DNA from: Desulfomonile tiedjei
Lineage (GTDB): Bacteria; Desulfobacterota; Desulfomonilia; Desulfomonilales; Desulfomonilaceae
DNA: 64,000 bases
Direction of reading: 5' to 3'
NCBI GenBank assembly: GCA_016212925.1
Contig: JACRDF010000052.1
Coordinates: 124,001-188,000, forward strand
Shown here: positions 17,067-26,651 of the stretch, in pieces
Layout of the letters: each line of letters opens with the position of its first letter
Numbering within the stretch: position 1 is the stretch's first letter
Made by a program: the position numbers and the translations under genes
Notes under the pieces: generated by a model
The model's database searches: none
What the model was told of the DNA's origin: nothing
The model's input: only the letters and a program-made list of their open reading frames with translations

Positions 17067-17954
17067 TCAATCAGGCAATTCTTCACCCATTATTCCCGTG
17101 GGCCGGGTCAAGAGAATGATGATGAGTACCGAGAACGCTATTGCGTCCCGGTACCCGGACCATTCGGGTTCTATGGCTACTATGAGGATTTCCGCAAGTC
17201 CCAGGATCATTCCCCCGAGGGCTGCGCCCGTAACATTGCCAATGCCTCCCAGCACCGCGGCCACAAAGGCCTTCAGACCCGGGATCACTCCCATGAACGG
17301 CTCTACCGCCGGGTACTTCATGCACCACATGATTCCGCCGGCAGCGGCAAGCACGGAACCCAGGACAAAGGTGAACGATATGACTCGATTTATGTCGATC
17401 CCCATCAGGCGAACCGTCTCCATGTCCCTGGATAAGGCCCTCATAGCCATGCCCGCCCTGGAACGATGAATCACGAGTATTACCCCAAGTAACAAAACCG
17501 CGGTAATGCCAAGGATCCAGACCGACAAAATGGGTATCCTGACATCCCCTAAACTCAAGGAGCCTTCAAAGATCGCAGGGGTCGGGAAGGACTTGGGACG
17601 CCCGCCAATGACTACCAAACCGAGGTTTTCCAGCAGGAACGACACGCCAATGGCGGTTATAAGGGCGCTAATCCGAGGACTTCTCCTCAGAGGCTTGTAA
17701 GCGCCTCGATCAATCAGGATGCCCATAGCCCCTGTCAGGATCACGGCGATGCAAAATGCCGCGAACCAGGGCAATTTGAACATAATTATGCCGAAAAAGG
17801 CTATGTAAGCCGAAACCATTAAGAGATCGCCGTGGGCAAAATTGATAAGGCGAAGCACTCCGTACACCATAGTGTAACCAATGGCCAACAGACCGTACAG
17901 GCAGCCGACCGTAAGCCCGAAAACAACTTGCTGAAGGATAAACTCCCATTCCAT
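17067..17954 (-). CDS. livH: Branched-chain amino acid ABC transporter permease LivH
   Basis: A 295-residue inner-membrane permease with about eight hydrophobic segments. The N-terminal GLTVGCLYGLLAIGYTMVYG and LINFAHGDLLMVSAY are diagnostic of LivH, as is the late AAVLGGIGNVTGAALGGMIL. It is encoded 20 bp after the nearer substrate-binding protein, in one operon with it. It is the partner of LivM in the membrane. Confidence 0.93.
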   Translation of the reverse strand: MEWEFILQQVVFGLTVGCLYGLLAIGYTMVYGVLRLINFAHGDLLMVSAYIAFFGIIMFKLPWFAAFCIAVILTGAMGILIDRGAYKPLRRSPRISALITAIGVSFLLENLGLVVIGGRPKSFPTPAIFEGSLSLGDVRIPILSVWILGITAVLLLGVILVIHRSRAGMAMRALSRDMETVRLMGIDINRVISFTFVLGSVLAAAGGIMWCMKYPAVEPFMGVIPGLKAFVAAVLGGIGNVTGAALGGMILGLAEILIVAIEPEWSGYRDAIAFSVLIIILLTRPTGIMGEELPD

Positions 17955-17974
17955 GCGTCAGTGCCTATCGTAGC

Positions 17975-19090
17975 TTAGGGACTTATCGTAGTAACGTAAA
18001 CGAACTGGCCGTTCTGCACTTTGTTTACCACCATGGCCTTGATCGCGTTGCCGTCGGGTTTCAGAGTAATTTTTCCCGTGACCCCGTCAAACTCCTTGGT
18101 GGATGCAAGAGCGTCGCGGATTTTAGTAGGCTCCGCGGAATTGGCCCTTTGAATCGCATCTACAATTATAAAATATGCGTCTGCGGCCATTGCCGCGAAT
18201 GCGTCCAGTTCTCTCCCCGCATCTTTCTCGTACATGGCCAAAAACCTCTTGCCGCGGGCGCTGTCTATCATGTCCCGATGAAAATGAGCCGTAAAATAGA
18301 CCCCTTCAACCGCACTGCCGCCCAACTGTATCAATTCAGGGGCCTGGGCGCCGTCACCCGTAACTATAGGCGCAGTCACCCCCAGATCTCTGGCCTGCTT
18401 GGCCATTAAAGCACATTCGGTGTAATAGATCGGAGCGTAGATAAGGTCAGGCTTTGCGGCTTTGATGGTACTCAATTGCGGGGAAAAATCCCTGTCACTC
18501 GACTTGAATTTGGTCTCCGCAACTATTTTGCCTCCTTGTTGGATGAATTCTTTTTTAAAGAAAGCAGCGAGAGCCACGCAGTAATCCTGCGAAATATCGT
18601 AGATTAGAGCTGCGGTTTTTGCCTTTAGTTGTTCCGTGGCAAGTTTGGCTGCAATCCGTCCCTGGTCCGGGTCAATAAAACAGACCCTGAAAATGTATTT
18701 CTTACCTTGTGTGACCAGGGCATTGGTAGCGGTGGGGGAAACCATGGGGACCTTGCTCCGCTCGGCAAAGTCTGAGCCTGCCATGGTGTTGCCGGAAATC
18801 ATCTCTCCTATTAGAGCCGACACACGGTCCTTTTCAATCAGCCTGTACACCGCATTGGCAGCTTCAACCTTGTCCGACTTCGTGTCTACCAGTCGCAGTT
18901 CAACCGACCGGTCGAGGACCCTGGGTTCCATCTTGTTCGCGACTGTAATGCCGCTCCAACCCATCTGTCCGTAAGCCGCAACGCCTCCGGTCATAGGAAG
19001 GTAAGCGCCGATGAGAACAGGTTCCGCCGGCCACGCGGCATGCACAAGCGTACATAGGACCGCAACTGCTATGGCGAGAACTCTTAGCAT
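17975..19090 (-). CDS. Periplasmic branched-chain amino acid-type binding protein, copy 1
   Basis: A type I periplasmic binding protein of about 371 residues. The ATG at 19090 has GGAGGT 5 bases upstream and begins a signal peptide (MLRVLAIAVAVLCTLVHAAW), with cleavage expected near PA-EP. The mature start PVLIGAYLPMTGGVAAYGQM is the usual Peripla_BP_6 ligand lobe. It is closely similar over its whole length to the next gene (19289-20407), including SEMISGNT-like and IYYTECALMAKQA stretches, so the two arose by tandem duplication. It delivers ligand to LivHMGF; the true ligand could be an amino acid or an aromatic or amide compound. Confidence 0.9.
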   Translation of the reverse strand: MLRVLAIAVAVLCTLVHAAWPAEPVLIGAYLPMTGGVAAYGQMGWSGITVANKMEPRVLDRSVELRLVDTKSDKVEAANAVYRLIEKDRVSALIGEMISGNTMAGSDFAERSKVPMVSPTATNALVTQGKKYIFRVCFIDPDQGRIAAKLATEQLKAKTAALIYDISQDYCVALAAFFKKEFIQQGGKIVAETKFKSSDRDFSPQLSTIKAAKPDLIYAPIYYTECALMAKQARDLGVTAPIVTGDGAQAPELIQLGGSAVEGVYFTAHFHRDMIDSARGKRFLAMYEKDAGRELDAFAAMAADAYFIIVDAIQRANSAEPTKIRDALASTKEFDGVTGKITLKPDGNAIKAMVVNKVQNGQFVYVTTISP

Positions 19091-19139
19091 CGCTGACCTC
19101 CAATCTCCGCGATAGGCATCGCCATTCCCAGCTTGCGCC

Positions 19140-19226
19140 GTCACCCCGGCCAAAGCCGGGGTCAAGTATTTGCCTGGATTCCGGCCCCGGTTTTCACCGG
19201 GGTAAACTTAAGACCGCCGGAATGAC
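19140..19226. repeat. GTCA-CCCCGG ... CCGGAATGAC repeat
   Basis: A spacer unit between the two binding-protein genes, bounded by GTCACCCCGGC and GCCGGAATGAC and containing two GC-rich hairpins. Related units lie at 20516-20597 and 25473-25522. It could stabilise or attenuate the operon mRNA between the two genes. Confidence 0.65.
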
Positions 19227-19288
19227 GACAGTGACTCTCCCTCCGCGAAATTGAACTGTCACCTCCGCGGCCAACTATTACTATTTTT

Positions 19289-20407
19289 TTAGGGATTTAT
19301 CGTCGTCACATAGGCGAATTTTCCGCCCTTGACCTTGTTTATGACCATGGCCTTTATGGGGTTGCCGTCCGGCTTCATGGTGATCTTGCCGGTGACACCG
19401 TCGAAATCCTTGGTTGTTACAAGGGCTTCGCGGATTTTTCCCGGGTCGGGTGAGCCCGCCCGCTTGATAGCGTCGAGGATAATGAAATAAGCGTCCGCTG
19501 CCATTGCCGTAAACGCGTCAGGCTCTTTCTGTTTGGTTTCTTCCTCGAAAACCTGGAGGAACTTTTTCCCGCGGTCGCTCTCAATCATGTCTTTGTGGAA
19601 GTGAGTGGTGAAATAAATGTCTTCCACAGCCTCACCGCCGAGTTGTATCAGCTCCGGCGCCTGGACGCCGTCTCCGGCAAGAATCGGAACGTTCAAGCCC
19701 ATTTCGCGAGCCTGTTTTGCCAGGAGTGCGCATTCGGTGTAGTAGATGGGAGCGCATATAACGTCGGGCTTTGCGGCCTTAATACTGGCCAACTGTGGCG
19801 TAAAATCCCTGTCTCCGCTCTTGAACTTCGTCTCGGAGACCAGCTTGCCGCCGTCTTTGGTGAATTCACGCTTAAAGTAAGCTGCCAATCCCACCGAGTA
19901 ATCCTGAGAAATGTCATAAATAAGCGCCGCGGTCTTGGCCTTGAGTTCGTCTTTGGCAAGTTTTGCCAGAATGCGTCCCTGGTCCGGATCGAGGAAGCAG
20001 ACTCGAAAGACGCATTTCTTGTTTTGATTGACAATAGGGTTCGTGGCCGTAGGAGAAACCATCGGGATCTTGCTCCTCTCGGCCAGGTCGGAGCCTGCTA
20101 TGGTGTTTCCCGAGATCATTTCGCCTATTATTGCTACGACTTTTTCCTTCTCGATGAGCCTTGACACCGCGTTGGCGGATTCAACCTTGTCGCTTTTGGT
20201 GTCAACCAGCTTGACTTCCACGGGGCGGCCAAGGACTTCCGGCTCCATTTTTTTCGCGATGGAAATGCCGCTCCATCCCATCTGGCCGTAGGACGCCACA
20301 CCGCCCGTCATGGAAAGATAGGCGCCCAGTACCACGGGTTCCGCGGCCCAGCTCGCAGTGGCCAGCCCAAGTGTTAACATCAAAACCAGGGACAAGATTC
20401 TTGCCAT
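19289..20407 (-). CDS. Periplasmic branched-chain amino acid-type binding protein, copy 2
   Basis: A 372-residue paralogue of the preceding binding protein. Its signal peptide is MARILSLVLMLTLGLATASW, with cleavage near WA-AEP, and the mature start is VVLGAYLSMTGGVASYGQM. The ATG at 20407 has GGAGGTGG upstream, a strong site. It is the first gene of the Liv operon, so transcription probably starts before it. The changes relative to copy 1 are spread through the protein, consistent with an old duplication and possibly different ligand range. No regulator gene is adjacent. Confidence 0.9.
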   Translation of the reverse strand: MARILSLVLMLTLGLATASWAAEPVVLGAYLSMTGGVASYGQMGWSGISIAKKMEPEVLGRPVEVKLVDTKSDKVESANAVSRLIEKEKVVAIIGEMISGNTIAGSDLAERSKIPMVSPTATNPIVNQNKKCVFRVCFLDPDQGRILAKLAKDELKAKTAALIYDISQDYSVGLAAYFKREFTKDGGKLVSETKFKSGDRDFTPQLASIKAAKPDVICAPIYYTECALLAKQAREMGLNVPILAGDGVQAPELIQLGGEAVEDIYFTTHFHKDMIESDRGKKFLQVFEEETKQKEPDAFTAMAADAYFIILDAIKRAGSPDPGKIREALVTTKDFDGVTGKITMKPDGNPIKAMVINKVKGGKFAYVTTINP

Positions 20408-20515
20408 CGATCCACCTCCGGAACGTGATGGGGGAGCAGTTTACATGAAAATTGAGGTTTGTGGTGGGAAACTTTTTAGTCGCGATGGGTCCGGGTTAAT
20501 CGCTATTCCACACTC

Positions 20516-20597
20516 GTCATTCCGACGAAGGCCCGGGTCCAGCCCCGCGAGGAACGCGGGATTGAAAAGACTAAATTCCGGCTCCCGCCAGAGTGAC
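20516..20597. repeat. GTCATTCC ... GTGAC repeat
   Basis: A unit starting GTCATTCCGACGAAGGCCCG and ending AGAGTGAC with an inner GCGAGGAACGC hairpin. It belongs to the same dispersed family as 19140-19226 and lies between the Liv operon and the hepT remnant. Confidence 0.6.
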
Positions 20598-20635
20598 GGC
20601 CAAACGGCATCGAATTGAGCAACTCAATCGGATCT

Positions 20636-20971
20636 CTATGCGAGGATCTCCTTCAACAAAGGGATGACCGGGGGCAGGTCTTGATGGATGGTGTTCCACA
20701 GATTTTGTGGATTAACGCCCTAGTAAACATGTGCTATCAGATTACGCATATCGGCCATTTGACGCCACGGAACCGAGGGGTAAGCGGCGACTATTTCATC
20801 GGGAATGTGGCGCACTGCTTCACCAATGATGATGAATTTTCGTTCGACGGCATCCAGCAAGAGATCGTTCCGAGAGAATTCCTCGCATGGCGTATCGCCA
20901 ACGTAAGCCTGAATGCGTTCGATGGTTTTGATAATATCCTCTACGAAGAATTTCCAACGCCTAGATGACAT
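20636..20971 (-). pseudogene. hepT: HepT-like HEPN toxin cut by an in-frame TAG
   Basis: The frame from ATG 20971 encodes a HepT (DUF86) protein up to DMRNLIAHVY, which contains the RNase motif R-x4-H and the following Tyr that MntA-type antitoxins modify. A TAG at 20720-20722 comes immediately after this Tyr. In the same frame the rest of a normal HepT follows (GVNPQNLWNTIHQD, then LPPVIPLLKEILA and a stop at 20636), so the break is a single codon change in an otherwise intact gene. The shortened product would be about 83 residues and lose its last helix. It overlaps the end of mntA. It is either an inactivated toxin or, less likely, a functional truncated or suppressed form. Confidence 0.75.
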
Positions 20972-21254
20972 ATATGGCCTCTCCGAGAATAACATCTTTC
21001 AGGGCCGGGTGTATGCCCTCACGAGTTATGAGATCCACCTTCTCAACCCCGAGCATCTGCTCAATCATGTGCTTCAGGTCGCTCAAGCCAAAGAGACCTA
21101 TTGGTCGGTTCAACTCGACCACCACGTCCACATCGCTGGACTGGTCAGCCGCTCCGCGCGCTACAGACCCAAAGAGGGCCAACGACTTGACGCCTTGGGC
21201 CTGCAATTCATCCTGGTGTGCGACGAGGCGTTTGATGACTTCTTGTTTGGTCAT
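20961..21254 (-). CDS. mntA: MntA-type minimal nucleotidyltransferase antitoxin
   Basis: A 97-residue protein with the minimal nucleotidyltransferase signature GSVARGAADQSSDVDVVVE (GSxxxG ... DxD). In characterised MntA/HepT modules it AMPylates HepT on Tyr and thereby neutralises the RNase. The ATG at 21254 has AAGGAG 8 bases upstream; an in-frame start further out (21293) has none. Its stop overlaps the hepT start, the usual antitoxin-first order. Because the toxin gene is broken, the antitoxin may be a relic under relaxed selection, though its own frame is intact. Confidence 0.85.
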   Translation of the reverse strand: MTKQEVIKRLVAHQDELQAQGVKSLALFGSVARGAADQSSDVDVVVELNRPIGLFGLSDLKHMIEQMLGVEKVDLITREGIHPALKDVILGEAIYVI

Positions 21255-21442
21255 GCCTGACGCTCCTTTTCGATCCTTTGACAAGTTTATCACGCGATGG
21301 GGGCAATCGGGAATGGTGTTTAAATTACTCGGCTTCCAAGGCCAGGCTGTTTTCCGGACGCCGTGGCCGGTAATATCATTCCGTCAATCTCCTGTGATCA
21401 CGGCGCCTGAAATGGCCGGCAGGATGCCGGTCCTACCGGGGA

Positions 21443-24400
21443 TCACGGGCCTTGCCTCACCCGTTCCAGCTCCTCCAGATCCCGTTCCAGCCCCATTTCT
21501 TTAAACAGTGTTTCGGCCTTTTCCAAATAGCCGTTTGCGTCTATTCCATTGAGCTGTTTGTACTTGCTCTGAGGTTCGAGAAGGCTCTTCCCTACTTCAA
21601 AATATGTGCGAGACAAATCCGGCCGTGCTCCGAGTCGTTCACCTTCCTTTATGGACCTGTCCCACCATTTGAGGGCCTTGCGCTGCCTGCCGATGAGCCA
21701 GTAGTAATCCCCAACCAGTCTGAGAATCCACGTCCTGTAAGGAGCATACTTCTTGGAGGCTCGGACCGCCTGTTTTGCGGTCCGGTAAGCGGTCCTCTTC
21801 TGGTGCAGGCTATCCGATTGGCTTCCGCTTCGGAAGCCGTCTTTCATCAGGTGAATGTGCGTCAGAAAACGGCCGACCAAAAACGGGGCAAGAAATAGCG
21901 GTATAACCCTGCCTTGCTCTGACAAAATGAGTTCTCCATCCCGTATGGAGCGTTGGCACAGCTTCGTTTCACCAAGGAGCGCTTCGGCTGTGGCTCTGTG
22001 TCCGAGGAATCTCAAACGATGTGGCTCGAATCCTACTTCATCCGTTAGGAATACTGTCTTCTCAACAGAAAGTATTGTCTGATGCAGCCTCAAAGTCCTG
22101 ACTGATATCGCTGCTAACAGATTCTCATAGAACATCCGGGCAACCGCGTGGTCGTAACTGTCACTAATCCAAAGAAGCTTCTGTGCCAACAGGTCGGCCG
22201 AATCGAATGATCCTTGCTCTATTTTGAGAATTCCCAGATTATGAGTGTAGATTACCACCATGTCCAGTTCCCCGGATCTGACTCCTTGGTCCAGCAGTGA
22301 GTCGTCCAGATCTGCCACGGAATTCCATAAGCCCGTGTATAGGGCGTTCAACAGTCTGTTCGCAGCGTACGAAATCTCACCTGAGCCCTTCCAATCTTTC
22401 CGGATGGCTTCTGCGCGTTTCAAAAGCCTTTCACTAATTGAATAAGACAATGCTGGCGCGTAGAAAGGAGCGGCTGAACCAGAAGCCCATGCCAATCCTT
22501 GGGGTACACTCCTAATGTCCAAATTCAGTACCCGTTTGGCAGTTGATAGCATTTCGAAGAACATCCTGCGGTTGTTAACCTGTACAAGCGACAAGGCCCT
22601 CTTGTACATGAGATCCAGGATCTCGACTTCTCGCGGGTTTGGCACTCTCATTCTTCGTTGCACTGGAAAATACAGGAGAACTGCAATGGTGAACAGATCG
22701 TGCATTGCTCTTATTACGGGTGCGAGTTTGCCAGTGGAACAACGGTAGCCTTCACGATTTAATGCTTGATCGAAGTACAGCACTGCTTCCGAGGCCCTGC
22801 CGCGATTGTAGTGAGCCAAAGCAAGATTCTTCTCGAACCATGCCAACTTCTTTGGGTCGGCAGCACTGCCGCACCGACCTTCATAGAGCCTCAATGCGTC
22901 TCGGAAATAATTCAATGCCTCGCTGGAAGCTGAAGAGCGGAGGGCTTCTTCCCCGGCCTTTGTCATGTATTCTTCTGCTTTGTCCGGATCTTCACCTTTG
23001 CTGTAGTGAAAGGCTAGCATGCCATAGAATTCATGCAGCCGTTCCCGGAAGATCTTCTCTATGGACTGGGCCACCTTGAGATGAAGCGCCTTGCGTTGCT
23101 GAAGGAGGGTTGATTCGTACGCTGCTTCTTGAGCTAGGGCGTGTTTGAAGAGATACTCCAGCTCCTGCATGCGCATACGATCCCGGATGAGCTGGATACC
23201 TTTCAGATATTCAAGCCTGCGGTCCACATTTTCGATGGAATCTGCCACGTCCTTGATGACCCGGTCGAAAAAGCTCCTTCCAATCACCGAGGCCATCTTG
23301 ACCAACTCTTTGGTTCGCTCTTCAAGCCGGTCGATCCTTGCCATCAAGACATCATTGATAGTCGGCGGGATGACCACTTTTTCAATCTTCTCCGTGACCT
23401 CGAACCCGCCGTCTCTCTTGACGACCGCTCCCTCATCAATAAGGGAACGGACCACCTCTTCGATGAAAAAGGGATTTCCTCCGGCTCGCTCCACAATTTG
23501 GTTCTTGACGGCGTACGGAAGCCCTTTTATCGCCAGCATATTGTCGATCAGGGTTTCGCTGTTTGTCTGGTCCAGGGGCTGGATGGTTATTTCCACATAG
23601 CAACCAGGGAGCCTTGTTCCTATGCTTGCAATTTTGCCGTCATCAGTCGCAAAGTACCCCGGTCGGAAGACGTTGATGAAAGCGATCCGGTGCTTCTCAG
23701 CCAGACGACAAAGAGCTTCCAGCAGCTCAATGGAGCTGGTGTCAGCCCAGTGAAGGTCTTCCATGACAACTACGGTCGGCCGTAATTGGGCTCCCTTGAT
23801 CACAAGTTCCCGCACGTTCTTGAAAATGAGCTTCTCCAGGGCCTCGCCTTCTATGCCCTTTACCCGTTCCGCATGTTTTCCCATGAGCTTCATGCTCATG
23901 AGGGTTGCTACAAATGGCAAAATCTCTTGAGTTTCGTCAGGATGGACCTGCCTTATGGCTTTCTCAAGCTTGTCGAAAGCCGCGGCCTCCGAGTCTCCCT
24001 CTGCGATACCTGACCACTGCTTCAGAAGATCAATGATGGGATGGAAGCTCAGGTTCTTGCCGATGGAGATGGCCCGGCCTTCCAGGAGGGTTACGCGCTT
24101 CATTATATGGCTCTTCTTCAACTCCGCGATGAGGCGCGACTTGCCGATTCCCGCCTCGCCGATGACATTCACGACCGACCCTTCACCGTTGATTGCCTTC
24201 ATCACCTGGAACTCAAGCTTGTCCAGCTCTTTGTCTCTGCCCACCATCTCGGAGAAGACTTGCCGATCGGAACTGATGCCCCTAGTGGGAAGCATGGCCG
24301 AGATGACCTTGAATACGTTTATGGGCTCTGCCTTGCCCTTTGTTCTCCTTGGCCCCAGATCATCAAATACGAAACGCGTTTGAGCCCTACGAACCGTCTC

Positions 24401-24985
24401 CGCGCCCACGAATATCTCATCGGGACCAGCCATGCCGCTCAGGCGGGATGCAACATTCACCGCGTCGCCTGCTACCCCGTGGGTGCCTTTTTCCGGGTCC
24501 ACGTCCGCGGTCACCACGAGCCCTGTGTTGATTCCGCTGTGCATGGTGAGTGGCGCGCCGACCCGAGCATCGTACTGAGGGCTTAAACCCTTGACGAGTT
24601 CATGGATCTCCATTGCCGAGTGGATTGCGCGGATGGGGTCGTCCTCGTGGGCACGAGGGATGCCAAAGAAGGCCAGGCACCCGTCACCCATCACCCGCTC
24701 GATGAAGCCCTCGTACTTGGCCACGATCTGTTTGACCCCGGTAAAGATGCGGCTGGTGATCTCCTTCACCTGCTCAGGGTCGAGCTTTTCGGTCATCGCG
24801 GTGTAACCGGAGAGATCGGAAAAGAGGGCTGTGACATGTTTGCGCTCAGGTTCGGGAATAAAGGTGGGCTTGGCAGGTTCCGGCAGGAAACCAGGATTGG
24901 CATCGGTAGCTTGCAGGCTGGTACCGCACTCCCCGCAGAAATTCATGCCCGCCGGATTCTCGAATTGGCATTTCGGGCACTTCAT
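21443..24985 (-). CDS. Class III adenylate/guanylate cyclase fused to an AAA-type ATPase and TPR-like region
   Basis: An 1180-residue cytoplasmic protein. Residues 1-25 are a zinc ribbon (CPKCQFENPAGMNFCGECG). Residues 50-230 form a class III cyclase domain with metal Asp residues in FSDLSGYTAM and VMGDGCLAFFG and the late GDAVNVASRL. An AAA/STAND-type ATPase follows, with Walker A GEAGIGKSR near residue 275 and MEDLHWADTSS as Walker B. The C-terminal half is helical repeats of the TPR kind (SSASSEALNYFRDALRLYEG). Such proteins are common in deltaproteobacteria and are thought to act as signalling sensors. The gene stands alone with no obvious partner and I see no frame break. Confidence 0.85.
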   Translation of the reverse strand: MKCPKCQFENPAGMNFCGECGTSLQATDANPGFLPEPAKPTFIPEPERKHVTALFSDLSGYTAMTEKLDPEQVKEITSRIFTGVKQIVAKYEGFIERVMGDGCLAFFGIPRAHEDDPIRAIHSAMEIHELVKGLSPQYDARVGAPLTMHSGINTGLVVTADVDPEKGTHGVAGDAVNVASRLSGMAGPDEIFVGAETVRRAQTRFVFDDLGPRRTKGKAEPINVFKVISAMLPTRGISSDRQVFSEMVGRDKELDKLEFQVMKAINGEGSVVNVIGEAGIGKSRLIAELKKSHIMKRVTLLEGRAISIGKNLSFHPIIDLLKQWSGIAEGDSEAAAFDKLEKAIRQVHPDETQEILPFVATLMSMKLMGKHAERVKGIEGEALEKLIFKNVRELVIKGAQLRPTVVVMEDLHWADTSSIELLEALCRLAEKHRIAFINVFRPGYFATDDGKIASIGTRLPGCYVEITIQPLDQTNSETLIDNMLAIKGLPYAVKNQIVERAGGNPFFIEEVVRSLIDEGAVVKRDGGFEVTEKIEKVVIPPTINDVLMARIDRLEERTKELVKMASVIGRSFFDRVIKDVADSIENVDRRLEYLKGIQLIRDRMRMQELEYLFKHALAQEAAYESTLLQQRKALHLKVAQSIEKIFRERLHEFYGMLAFHYSKGEDPDKAEEYMTKAGEEALRSSASSEALNYFRDALRLYEGRCGSAADPKKLAWFEKNLALAHYNRGRASEAVLYFDQALNREGYRCSTGKLAPVIRAMHDLFTIAVLLYFPVQRRMRVPNPREVEILDLMYKRALSLVQVNNRRMFFEMLSTAKRVLNLDIRSVPQGLAWASGSAAPFYAPALSYSISERLLKRAEAIRKDWKGSGEISYAANRLLNALYTGLWNSVADLDDSLLDQGVRSGELDMVVIYTHNLGILKIEQGSFDSADLLAQKLLWISDSYDHAVARMFYENLLAAISVRTLRLHQTILSVEKTVFLTDEVGFEPHRLRFLGHRATAEALLGETKLCQRSIRDGELILSEQGRVIPLFLAPFLVGRFLTHIHLMKDGFRSGSQSDSLHQKRTAYRTAKQAVRASKKYAPYRTWILRLVGDYYWLIGRQRKALKWWDRSIKEGERLGARPDLSRTYFEVGKSLLEPQSKYKQLNGIDANGYLEKAETLFKEMGLERDLEELERVRQGP

Positions 24986-25646
24986 GGCTTCCCCCGCCAG
25001 ACTGTGGAGAGAGGACGATCGGCAGCGTTTCTAATCCGCGAACATGTTCAACCTGGTGGAATGAATGATGATTGTCTCTACCCCCTGATAATCCCAGTTC
25101 ACTCTAATTTGCAGCGGGACCTTTGTCAATCCGTTCCTTGCAGGTATCCGGTGCAGCATGGTCACGAGCCAAGGTTTTCAAATTTTGTTGGGTGGGTTTC
25201 TGTGATCGAGCGAGAGTGGAGGGACAGCCTTGTCCCGCCGCGTTCGATTAGTCTTGGTAGGACCGGTCTCTTGCCGGTCCTACTATGTGCCTGGGCATGC
25301 TGCGTTGACGCAAGGCGGGCATATCGTCTGTCCGACAAACCTCATTGAACGATGTCCAGGGTGTAAGCCATTTTCTGACCCGCTACATTGCCGGGCTGCT
25401 CGAAAGGGTTGCGTAGCCTTTCCGTTATACCAATTGCCACAAGTTTTGTCCGATTCGAGGCAGCCTGACACCGTCATTCCGGTGCCCGCCCCGGACTTTG
25501 ATCCGGGGTTCGCCGGGGTGACGAGTGTTGAATAGGTCATTGCTTTTGGCAGTGGCCACAAACCGTGTGGGACGACGTGCCGAGCGCGGCTACGAGTGAA
25601 TAGGATAGTTTGACGAAACGCCGGAGCCCGTGTATGTTCCCTTTCC
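24986..25646. other. Spacer with palindromic repeats
   Basis: No supported gene. It contains a hairpin GTAGGACCGG / CCGGTCCTAC (25257-25283) and a GTCATTCCGG-type repeat unit (25473-25522). Divergent promoters for the cyclase and oxidoreductase genes must lie here, but no clear consensus boxes were found. Confidence 0.5.
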
Positions 25647-26651
25647 ATGAAGAGAGCAGGAACAGATCTCAGGGTCGGGGTTATCGGTGTAGGCACTATG
25701 GGCCAACACCATGTGAGGATCGTCTCCCGAACTGCGGGGGTTTCGCTGGTCGGATTTCACGATCCTGATCCTTCAAGGTCCGCAGAAATATGTCAGCGGC
25801 ATGGCTGCGAATGCTTTGACAGTGTGGAAGCGCTCCTGAAAAGGGCCGACGCGGTAAGTGTGGCCGCGCCCACTTTTCTCCATCTTGAAATTGGTAAGAA
25901 ATGCCTTGAGCGAGGCATTCACGTTTTGATGGAAAAACCGTTGGCGGACAGCGTTGAAGCGGCCGAAGAACTGGTCGAACTGGCCCGCGACGCGGGGGTA
26001 GTTTTGGCAGTGGGCCACATAGAAGCGCACAACCCGGCTATGGCGGCTCTGATGGAAAGACTTGAAGCAGAACCCGAAGGAATAGTCTCCATAGACGCTC
26101 GCAGGCTGGCTCCATTCGACGGGACGCGGTGTTTGGACGTGGACGTTCTCTATGATTTGCTCGTGCATGACATAGACCTGGCCCTTGAGATAACAAAGTC
26201 GCCGATAACCGGGGTATCCGCAGCAGGACGGTCCGTCTTCTCCAAACAGACGGACGTGGCCCACGCGAGGATCGAGTTCGGAAATGGCACCATAGCCGTT
26301 TTTTGGACGGGCAAGTGCTCGCCCAAAAAGGTGCGTTCCGTGACAGTGACCACTCCTCGGCGGTTCATGGTAGCCGACACCTTATCCCCATCGCTGACCG
26401 TGTACACCGCGGAACAATTGCCTGCAATGGCAGACGGAGTGTGCCTTATGGGCGGGATTCAGTGCGAAGAGGTATCCCTTCTCAAGGAAGAGCCTCTCCG
26501 GCGGGAACTCGAGAATTTCTTCTCCGCGGTACGGGGCGGAGTCCGCCCGTTAGTTGACGGAAACAGGGCCTTGAAAGCCTTGCGAGCGGTTAGTCTGATC
26601 GCCAGGTCGATCGAAGAAAATGGTAGAGAAATCAGAGGCCATTGGGCCTGA
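25647..26651 (+). CDS. Gfo/Idh/MocA-family NAD(P)-dependent oxidoreductase
   Basis: A 334-residue two-domain oxidoreductase. The N-terminal Rossmann motif is VGVIGVGTMGQHHVRI, followed by the conserved EKP motif in HVLMEKPLADSVEAAEEL. The active-site region contains DLLVHDIDLAL, matching the family HxxD arrangement. The C-terminal domain is a beta sheet typical of dehydrogenases acting on sugars or cyclitols. Substrates in this family include inositols, UDP-sugars and N-acetyl-sugars, and no neighbour narrows this down. The ATG has no strong ribosome site, and the conserved Rossmann strand begins only about nine residues later. Confidence 0.85.
   Translation: MKRAGTDLRVGVIGVGTMGQHHVRIVSRTAGVSLVGFHDPDPSRSAEICQRHGCECFDSVEALLKRADAVSVAAPTFLHLEIGKKCLERGIHVLMEKPLADSVEAAEELVELARDAGVVLAVGHIEAHNPAMAALMERLEAEPEGIVSIDARRLAPFDGTRCLDVDVLYDLLVHDIDLALEITKSPITGVSAAGRSVFSKQTDVAHARIEFGNGTIAVFWTGKCSPKKVRSVTVTTPRRFMVADTLSPSLTVYTAEQLPAMADGVCLMGGIQCEEVSLLKEEPLRRELENFFSAVRGGVRPLVDGNRALKALRAVSLIARSIEENGREIRGHWA

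Noticed and set aside
23141-23785. 214-codon plus-strand open frame inside the cyclase gene
   Set aside because: It is a shadow of the 1180-residue minus-strand protein, whose cyclase and ATPase motifs are clear.
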